Assembly: GCF_020520425.1 (NCBI RefSeq)
Contig: NC_079490.1
Coordinates: forward strand, 6,820,001 to 6,884,000
Source: Spinacia oleracea
Taxonomy: Eukaryota > Streptophyta > Magnoliopsida > Caryophyllales > Amaranthaceae
DNA: 64,000 nucleotides
Direction: 5' to 3'
How positions within the stretch are numbered: position 1 is the stretch's first letter; each line of letters starts with the position of its first letter. Positions 56,123-64,000 of the stretch are shown in pieces. The position numbers and the translations under genes were made by a program. The notes under the pieces were generated by a model that saw nothing but the letters and a program-made list of their open reading frames with translations, did not search any database and was not told where the DNA came from.

Positions 56123-57560
56123 TCAAACTAAATGTCTGAATATGATGTAAACAGAACTACACTGTTCAAACTTCAAAGAATATTGACATGAAGATGGTGT
56201 TATTTCTTTAAAAAAAGAGATATAGAAATCTACAGAACAACGAGTCAACGACAACGTACCTGACTGAATCACTACTCTTCGATATTGAGTATGTAGATGA
56301 AAAACTAGTTGACGAACTTTTTTGCAGCAACTTCCTATTATCACTCGGTAAGTCGTTATTGAGAATAAATCCAACTGTGTTACCAGTGACATTGTTGGAA
56401 AAGCAGTCCTTTCTCTATTTCCGAATATAGCTTCACTCATGAGGCCTTTAGTCATTGAATTCGTTGACCCTTGAATAGAGATTTGCTGCATCGCAAACAT
56501 TTCAGCCTCACACAAGCTGTCAAAAGCATTCAAAGAGACACACAACACAGGTAAATGTAGCATGATTTGGTCACTGCCACTCTGCCAGGTTGGGAGAGCG
56601 ATATATATCTGCAAGTCACCATTGAAATAACATGTAGAATACAGATTAAGATACAACAAACCATCTAAATAGACAAGGAATGATTTGCATATAAAAGGGC
56701 AAGAGACGATTTGCATATTTAACCTTCAAGGCTATAACCATGAAAAACTTTGAGTGTTAAGTTGGGCTGTTGGAGGTGCATAGAAAACGGAAAAGAGGGA
56801 TAAGCAACCCACCTAGAAAACCATTTAGCATAAAGCCTGAGAAGTTTACCCTCCCATTGCCAGAATTTCTCAGATAACACAGTGAGGAAAATCATGGTAC
56901 AAGCATCAGCGTCAAAGTTATTTTATTTTTTGGTAAAAAAAACCAATACAAAGACACTAAACTCCAGCATTAATATATGGCATATCTCATGCAATAAGCC
57001 AACTTTTATTAGCCTATTAAAAGACTCAAGTCATTTACTTCTTCTTAGTTAAATGTTCCTCTTCACCATACTTGCAGCAAAGTGAGAGGGTCGAACTCAA
57101 ATAATACTACAACCATTTACAAGGACAGGAGCAAAATGAATATATTAGTAGAGAACTGCATCAGACAAGTATAATAGATACTCACTAACAATTTGTGATA
57201 TCAAATTCCAAAGGCTGGAAAATTACCACTGCTGTGATGCTCTGTTGCAGCTTGCAGCAGCTCATCTTCCCTTACACTGTTTGAGATTCTCTATTTTTTC
57301 AGAGAATACTCTAAGTAAGAATTAACCTGAGTATAAAGGTTTACTTTCATCCACTACGACTCTTGGAACATTTTATTTGGATCAGTTTACCGTATTGCTG
57401 CAGTATAAGCAACACGGAAAATCAAAATGGAGTGCCATTCTTGTTTTAACTAAAACACATAGAAGAAAGTCAATGGTGCTCATATATATTTCTTGCACTC
57501 CCTTTTTGACCCTAGAGCAATAATAATCAAGGAAGAATGACCTGATAAAATAACATAAGG
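56123..57560 (-). pseudogene. Decayed PPR C-terminal region, duplicate unit 1
   Basis: On the minus strand about 56300-56540 has AFDSLCEAE, then GLMSEA, and further pieces that align with the C-terminal repeats of P-class PPR genes and, more clearly, with unit 2 at 57.9-59.1 kb. Shared strings include CACAAGCTGTCAAAAG, TTGAGAATAAATCC, ACATTGTTGGAAAAGCAGT.CTT and GCTTCACTCATGAG. Downstream non-coding sequence (57206-57560) also matches unit 2, e.g. AGTCAATGGTGCTCAT. A minus-strand frame of 197 residues crosses it but is only partly PPR-like. Confidence 0.6.
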
Positions 57561-57929
57561 GAATTTCGATAGAATTATACAATTATGTTAAAAAGCAGGC
57601 CGGTATAGCAATTGCTAATAGAATGATAATTCAACCTTAAAACTGATTTCTTTTTCCACCGAAATAATTGAAAGGGCATACATCAACAAAGCCAGGTCTG
57701 ACAAAAAAATGATGATAGATATCAAACATAAGCATTACGCAGAATCTAGATGTGCCAATTTTGGTAAAAGACATATAGTAAATCCTTTTGCAAGATAAAT
57801 GTTCATCGCATGTTTTAAATCAGTAAACAACAAATAAAAACTTGTGCTAGAATAGCAACGCGAGTTTTGACACACAGGGTTCATATTCAGGAGGTTAACA
57901 GCTAAGAAAGCATTTGAATAAAACAACCT

Positions 57930-59060
57930 AGATATGATTGGAAGAGAACTACACGGTCCATTCAAGGAATATTAACATCAACTTTTATCAATATGGTATT
58001 GCTACTTCTTTAAAAATTGATACCTGACTGGATCACAATTCTTTGATATCTCGTATTGTAGCTCTAGTACTCCTCACAGTGGCAATCATCTCAACTTCAT
58101 GTCAATCAATGAACTTTTGCAGCAACTTCTTATTATCGTAGGACATAAGCACGATGACCAAGTCTTTAATCTCAGTATGAGTCCTTACCAACCATAACAT
58201 CATGCACCTGGAATGTCATTATTGAGAATAAATCCTCCAACAGCTGTATGATAGTGACACTGTTGGAAAAGCAGTGCTTCCTATCCATTTAAGTCAGTAG
58301 CTTCACTCATGAGCCCATTCTTGAAAAATCCATCAATCATTATACCAGTATTATATTGTACCATTAGGTTGCATACCCTTGAACAGAAGATCTGATAACA
58401 TATTTGCTGCATCTTTAAACCGTTTAGGTTCACACAAGCTGTCAAAAGTACTCATGGAGGCACAAAAGAAACAACAGCAACTTTTGGTCCATGCCAAGTA
58501 GTCATCTCTCAAGAAATTGAGAGAAGCCATGTATATCTACAATTCATTAGATAGGATTATTAACAAGTGCAAAATAGAACAATTAAACCACATAAATAAC
58601 CTTCATTCCTAGAACAAATAATGAAAACAACAGCGAGGAGTGAAATGAATATTAACTAGTACTGTAGATACTAAGTTTACTAGCTAACTAAATGGTGACA
58701 TCAAACCCCATAGGCTGGATTGCTGGATATTACCACTGCTTCATTGCTGCAGCTCATATTCTCCTACACTAATTCAGATTTTTTAGTACATCGGATTATG
58801 CTCCAAGTATGATGTACATGGTTTCAAAAGGTTTGTTTTGTCCGTATGGCCCATGTAACATTTGGATGTATCTCAGTCCAAACACCACACATTTAAAATG
58901 CAGTGCCTATTTCTGGTTACAACTAAATCCCAGAGTAGAAAGTCAATGGTGCTCATCCAAATTTTTTAGCACTCCCTGTATATTCCTATTACCCTACCAG
59001 GCTACCACTTCTCCTGTTAGTCATAAAGCAAATAACCAGGAAAAACAGAACAACCGTAAC
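57930..59060 (-). pseudogene. Decayed PPR C-terminal region, duplicate unit 2
   Basis: The minus strand around 58470-58370 reads FDSLCEPKRFKDAANMLSDL then LFKGMQPN, a good PPR repeat, after which frame is lost. Pieces like GLMSEA follow. It aligns with unit 1 in coding and flanking parts. The two units plus the broken gene at 59.3-61.0 kb make a head-to-tail series of PPR ends. Confidence 0.65.
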
Positions 59061-59311
59061 TTAGGACAAGGAATAGCATGTTCTTCATGAAGATACAGAA
59101 GAAATACAGAGCATTGAACTTCTACAGAACTCACAGAAAACCAATATTTGAACTTGTTGCCAAAAAAACTATTGAGAAGTCATAGCCACATAGGAAAGAC
59201 CCCTGCATAAGCAATTGATTTACTCTAACAGAAAGATAATTAAGATACCTGGAGAACAACAGATCAATATCCAAGGTATAAAATATCTAATCCTAGCAAA
59301 CTTGCTGTCAT

Positions 59312-60985
59312 CTAAATTCCATTCAGTTGATAAGCTTCTGATGCAGACCCTTGAACCAAGTTATCAGAGGACAAGAGGTCAACAAGTAATGAGGAAGTGT
59401 ATGCATCAGCTTTAAATCCTTTGCTAACCATGAGATCACGGTAGTATAATGCTTTTGATAAGTCATTTTTGAAAACATATCTTCTGATAATCAAATTATA
59501 AGTGATATTATTTGGGGAATAACCGTCTTCCTCCATTTTTCTCAATATTTTAGCAGCTTCATTCATCAACCCCTTCTTACAGCAGCCTTTAACCATTATA
59601 TTGTATGTTTCAAGACTAGGTTGCAGACCCTTCAACGCAAGATCAGAAAAGAGACAGTATCAGGCTGAACTCCTTTACTGCCCATATCTTTGAGTATTGC
59701 CCGCGCCTCATCAAACCGTGCAGTTTTGCATAAGCCGTCAAGTAATGAATTGTACGTGACAACATTTGGAGTAACTCTTTGAGCTTGCATTTCTGTGAAC
59801 AACTGGTTTGCATGTGTAATTCTCCTGGCTTTACACAAACCGTCAATTAGAGTGCTATACGTAAAAACATCAGGTTTTATTCTTTTCAGAAGCAATTCTT
59901 GGAACATTTTGAGGGCCTTGTCAATGTTTTTGAGTTTCACATATCCATTAATCATAGCATTGAAACTCAAAAGATCAGGCTCACAATTGTTTTTTTCCAT
60001 TAGGTAACGTATCTTATTGGCACCTTTCATATGACCACGCAAACAATAACCATTGAGTAAACCATTGTAAGTATCGATATCTGGAGTTAATCCTCTTTCA
60101 ATCATAAGCTCTAGATTGGTGTGTGCGTCATCAACACTCCCATCTTCACAAAACATTTCAACCATGTTGTAGGTCTTAAGATTTGGTGCTATTTTGCTCT
60201 CTATCATTTCATCCAATACACCCTTAGCCTGTTCTGACAGCCGGAATTATAGAGGCCTCTAACCAAGGAGATATAAGTGACAGGATCAGGTTGAATGCCC
60301 TCAGTTTTCATACCAGAGAACAGATCCAGGCCCTCTTTTAATAACCCTTTCTCACAAAGACTATCAATAATAGTGGTATAGATGAGAAGGTTAGGCTTGC
60401 AAAGACCTTCTGATTGCATTTTGTGAAGTAAACTGAGAGCGCCGACATTGTCGCCTATCCTACAGAGCCCTTTGATCATAGCACCATAGGTAACAATGTC
60501 AGGTTGGAAACCAAGCTTGACAATTTTGTCCAATAATTGAACAGCTTGGGGAAGCTTATCACAGTGGATAAAGCCATTGATTAAAGTGGTAAAGGTAATA
60601 CAATTGGGAGGATAACCAAGTTTAAGGGACTTACCCATAAGAGAGAAACCGAAATCAATTCTGCCCAAATGGCAGTAACAATTGGCAAGAATACCCATAG
60701 AATACCTATCGGGTCGAACACCCGATAATTCAAGGTTGCTGGAGAAAGAAATAATGGTCAAATGAGGTTTTAGGTTTTTCAATTTGAGCATAGAAGTGAA
60801 GAGCTGATTGAAATCGATGACAGAAGGAAGAGGACGCAAGTAGATCAATTGGCGGAAGAGAGATATTGGATGATTAAGATCAGTAAACCCTAATTTGCAT
60901 TGATCTCTAACAGAATTGATAAATAGGTGACGATCATGAATAGCAACCTGTATTGTAGGAGTACTAGGGAAAGGGAAATGAGAAA
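59312..60985 (-). pseudogene. P-class PPR (restorer-like) pseudogene, copy B
   Basis: Three minus-strand frames in series (to 60204, 60216-59632 and 59635-59312) together give over ten PPR repeats with the FTYxxLIxGLC pattern, e.g. IKPDVFTYSTLIDGLCKA and VTPNVVTYNSLLDGLCKT. The frames join by a one-base loss near 60215 (GCQ.QAKGVLDEM expected). About 23 codons are lost near 59640, between PDTVSF and DLALKGLQP, where copy A still has ILMNSLCESGQLEDAANLF. At the 5' end the homology to copy A runs up through HDRHL to about 60985, but that frame has a stop and no ATG. Broken in at least three ways, none shared with copy A. Confidence 0.85.
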
Positions 60986-61976
60986 AATGTCTGGAATGTC
61001 CGAACTGATCATACCTAACCCGTAACTAACCGAAGACCCGATTTAACAGCCCTACTTTTTAGCCCAAAGTCCAGCCTGACCCAAACCTGCTTCACGTCCT
61101 GAATTAGCAAATTTGGGTATGAATTTTGGCTTGAAAAGTTGAAAGTATGTCCGACTTGTCTTCTTGGACCAAACGGATCATGCTTTTTTTTTCCGAAGCC
61201 CAAATCACAATCTAAAAGGTATTGGTTTGGATTTTTACCCTCCACCAGCCTCTATGTCAAGTTGTCAACCCAATCAACAATTTAAACTCTAAGAAAATAC
61301 TCCGTTTTAGAGAAGATTATTCAATTAACTTTTAACACCGATTAGTGGTCTTTGTTTTCACGGCAAGGATATTTTTCACACAGTAATTTAGAAACAAAGA
61401 TCAGCTCTGTCATCATGGACATCATGGCAAGGATATTATTCACAATATGAAATTATAATCAACCCCAGAACTAAATTTGAGCAAATTAATCAAATTTCGA
61501 GAATAACTTAGGTAGGGAGTTCCAAAAAAAATTCAAAGTTGTTATGCACATAACTAATCTGACTTTAACTTTTCCGAACAGAATTTTTAATTTTTAACTA
61601 CTACCACCTGATTGTCTTGTTTAATTGCATTTGACCATCAGTCACACAAATTAAGATGGTTGTAAAGGTAATATATATACTAATATGAGAAAACCCTAAA
61701 AGAATCAGCACCAAACGAAACAGAAAGGAAAATTAAAAAAAACAGAGTAGAGTATTTAGGAACCCATAAAACATTTCTAAATCAAACAATTAAACTCTTA
61801 CCCTATTGAAAATACAACATAATAAACCACAGTATTACAACTTGAGAGCTTTCTTCCAGTTTTGTAGCTAAATCCATAAAAGTTTTACCTTTCTGGTCTT
61901 TTAAATGGAATATCTTCTGAACATCTTTCTTCTTAATAAATTAAAATAGAAAACATTTTCACATTAATAAACTTGG
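60986..61976. other. Spacer between PPR copy B and F-box copy B
   Basis: 61010-61240 is rich in CCCGA/AGCCC words like the repeat at 42.05-42.29 kb. CACGGCAAGGATATTTTTCACA and CATGGCAAGGATATTATTCACA occur 70 bp apart near 61360-61450. No gene seen. Confidence 0.4.
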
Positions 61977-63575
61977 TCATACTTCATAGGTGGGTTGTAA
62001 ACCAACTTGAAATACAACAATTCCATCTTTGTAGTCATTACTTGATGCTACCCTATCATCAATTGTAACCCAAATCACACAAGTTGAAGAGGCCCTTGGA
62101 AGTTCAAACAACGACTTACAAACATCATTTCCCGAACTTAGTAGATCTTCTTTAGATTTAAAGAAGCGGTAAGGAGCTCTTATATGAAGCTCTTCTAAAA
62201 CAGTTGCATTACTCAGAATGTAAGCTATCAATTCAAGCTCAGGATCATGAGTGTACCTAATCAATTCAAGTATTGTTATTCTCTTTAGTTTATTCACCAA
62301 ACAATCTGCTGGTTCATTACTTGGTGCATACCAACTCACGTGCTCTACTGCAACATCATCTATATCATCAATAGGCCAATAATGTAGCACCACAAGATTG
62401 TTTAAGTTGGGAAAACATTGCAAACAAAGTACCAAATCCTTCCACCCAATCAGACCAATCCCTTCCAAATCCAATGTAAGTGTGACTAGATTACCAAACA
62501 TAACTCCATGATTTATGCCGTCATAATTAGAAAGGTAACCGATTATATTCGAGTTTCTCTCTATTGTTAAGTGAAGATTGTTATTAACATTACACATTCT
62601 TCTAACAAACTTGGCCATGTCTTGACAATAATCATCATCTCCTACCATTGCAGTTATAGTTCTAGTTATGGTCAAATCAAGTGATGCTTCCAGTAATGTA
62701 GTTGGAATTTGGGTCAAGTAATAACATGAAGAGCCATCAAGTATAGTCAGGTATTCCAAATTGGGTGCATCAATGAAGAATCTGTTGCGATGTGTACTTA
62801 AGTAGTGGTAATGAGTCTCTATCCTCAATGACTTCAAATTGGTACCAAATATATTCGCAATACGAGGCCCAATGTCTCGTAATATAAACTTTAAATCTAT
62901 AACTTCCAACAAAGGGCTACACCTACATAGTGTTTCTAACCAAGGAGGGATCTTGGAAAGATAGCGCAAATGCAGATTCTTCAAATTAGGAAGTTGAATA
63001 GCTACGTTTTCAGGCATATCAAACATAATATGCATGCAACCCAAAGTTAAACTTACCAGAGATTTGGTTTTAAACACAAAGTCTGGCACCAAAAGAAAAC
63101 GTTTATTTATCGCACTTGGTGGCCATAAGATATCGATATTCTCCACATCTCGACAGCAAACTTCACGAAAGCCGGAAGATATTTGATCTCTTAGACTATT
63201 TTTTAAAACGTTAGGTATCAAAAAGTTAGATATTTGATCTCTTAGACTATTTTTTAAAACGTTAGATATCGAAAACTTAGATATTTGTGAAAACTTAGAT
63301 AGAGATTTCAATTCAATACGAAAGTTGTGCAGTTTCAAAGAGGTCAGCTTTATAAGCTTTTGTAAAAAAAGGATGTCGTCGTGGGGTTTGCCGGTTTCGG
63401 ACAACACGACAAAGTTGGTGACTCCGGTCCAGAGGTAACGCCATCGGGTGGATAGGACGGAGGTGGAAGCAGCGGAATTGATAGGGAGGCAATTGAGTAT
63501 TTTGGTGAGGATATCATCTGGAAGTGAACTCAACATGTCTTCTTTGTGCCCTGTGACATTGTTCTCCATTGACAA
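61977..63575 (-). CDS. F-box/FBD/LRR-repeat protein, copy B
   Basis: Single frame of 532 residues with the F-box at about 13-55 (LSSLPDDILTKILNCLPI..AASTSVLSTRWRYLWTGV), leucine-rich stretches, and an FBD region from about EPADCLVNKLKRITI to ELELIAYILSNATVLEELHI. It is a paralogue of 38345-39919. Differences: a 51-bp in-frame tandem duplication (63179-63280) doubling the NVLKNSLRDQIS segment, extra residues near DIDDVAVEHVSWY, and a different last dozen residues after SSNDYKDGI. Arg at SVLSTRWRYLW matches the common F-box consensus, while copy A has Gly there. The start ATG lies 12 residues before the F-box, a normal spacing. Confidence 0.88.
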   Translation of the reverse strand: MSMENNVTGHKEDMLSSLPDDILTKILNCLPINSAASTSVLSTRWRYLWTGVTNFVVLSETGKPHDDILFLQKLIKLTSLKLHNFRIELKSLSKFSQISKFSISNVLKNSLRDQISNFLIPNVLKNSLRDQISSGFREVCCRDVENIDILWPPSAINKRFLLVPDFVFKTKSLVSLTLGCMHIMFDMPENVAIQLPNLKNLHLRYLSKIPPWLETLCRCSPLLEVIDLKFILRDIGPRIANIFGTNLKSLRIETHYHYLSTHRNRFFIDAPNLEYLTILDGSSCYYLTQIPTTLLEASLDLTITRTITAMVGDDDYCQDMAKFVRRMCNVNNNLHLTIERNSNIIGYLSNYDGINHGVMFGNLVTLTLDLEGIGLIGWKDLVLCLQCFPNLNNLVVLHYWPIDDIDDVAVEHVSWYAPSNEPADCLVNKLKRITILELIRYTHDPELELIAYILSNATVLEELHIRAPYRFFKSKEDLLSSGNDVCKSLFELPRASSTCVIWVTIDDRVASSNDYKDGIVVFQVGLQPTYEV

Positions 63576-64000
63576 AGCTCAACCGTCGATCTCTATAGAA
63601 AAATATGATTTTTATATGACAAAATATGAGAGTAGGAAATTTGTTTTGTGTATTTCCGTTGGCTTATATCCGGAGAAGAGAACAGGTAATATACAACCTA
63701 ATGTTCTAGGTGCCGAAAACCTAGTAGGAAACTAGAATAATCAACATACACAAGAATACAAGATATTTAGTTTCCTAAAATACAGGATTATACAAGGAAT
63801 ATAACACTAGAGACCTAATATGATAAGGAAACTGTATGTTAAAAAAAATAAAAAGATAAAATAAGGAAACAAATACTCGGTAGCTAGTTTTACAAAAAGA
63901 TCAATAAATATCCAATTAATTTTAGAATTAAATAATTCAATTAAATCACCATATCAGCAAAAACAGCGATGAGAGTAAGATTCCGTTGTTTCAGGCTGCC
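63576..64000. other. Upstream flank of F-box copy B
   Basis: About 63715-63870 aligns with the flank of copy A at about 39985-40280, minus the LTR-like insertion there. No gene seen in the last bases. Confidence 0.5.

Noticed and set aside
56123-56716. A 197-residue minus-strand frame as a gene
   Set aside because: Only short parts resemble PPR, no start context or repeat register is kept, and the tandem duplicate at 57.9-59.1 kb is clearly decayed.

Overview
This is plant nuclear DNA. The genes have short GT-AG introns and belong to plant families: a B3 transcription factor, a GH28 polygalacturonase, class III peroxidases, P-class PPR proteins and F-box/FBD proteins. The intergenic DNA is AT-rich and packed with small DNA transposons. 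The very frequent Stowaway-type termini (CTCCCTCCGT) and the scattered TACGGAGTA scars remind me of Amaranthaceae (spinach/beet relatives, Caryophyllales); this placement is an inference.

Layout. 0-10 kb: an RNase H-like relic, a 200-bp PPR relic, a five-exon B3-domain gene (minus), a Mutator-like MITE, a Helitron 3' end, and a five-exon gene (plus) for the U11/U12-20K (ZMAT5-like) minor-spliceosome protein, whose third intron carries a fold-back element. 10-28 kb: no confident gene. It holds Stowaway MITEs, two Helitrons (one with a tRNA-like stretch inside), a 1.3-kb PIF/Harbinger-like element filled by a GATC-rich 31-bp minisatellite, two further Mutator-like MITE copies, and an inverted pair of LTR-like sequences. 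28-32.6 kb: a six-exon polygalacturonase gene with nested MITEs in its introns. 33.9-40 kb: a broken PPR gene followed by an F-box/FBD gene (both minus), separated by a Copia fossil, a Mutator-like MITE, Stowaways and an ankyrin fragment. 41-43 kb: a small secreted six-cysteine (knottin-like) peptide gene and a reductase pseudogene. 44.9-55 kb: three class III peroxidase paralogues, one minus and two plus, the first with a solo LTR in its intron. 56-61 kb: a set of decayed, tandemly duplicated PPR pieces. 62-63.6 kb: a second F-box/FBD gene.

The main large-scale structure is a duplicated PPR plus F-box block (33.9-40 kb and 59.3-63.7 kb), same order and strand, on either side of the peroxidase cluster. 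Both PPR copies are broken in different ways while both F-box copies are open. All gene models here were assembled by hand from reading frame, splice-site consensus and family knowledge; no database search was run.
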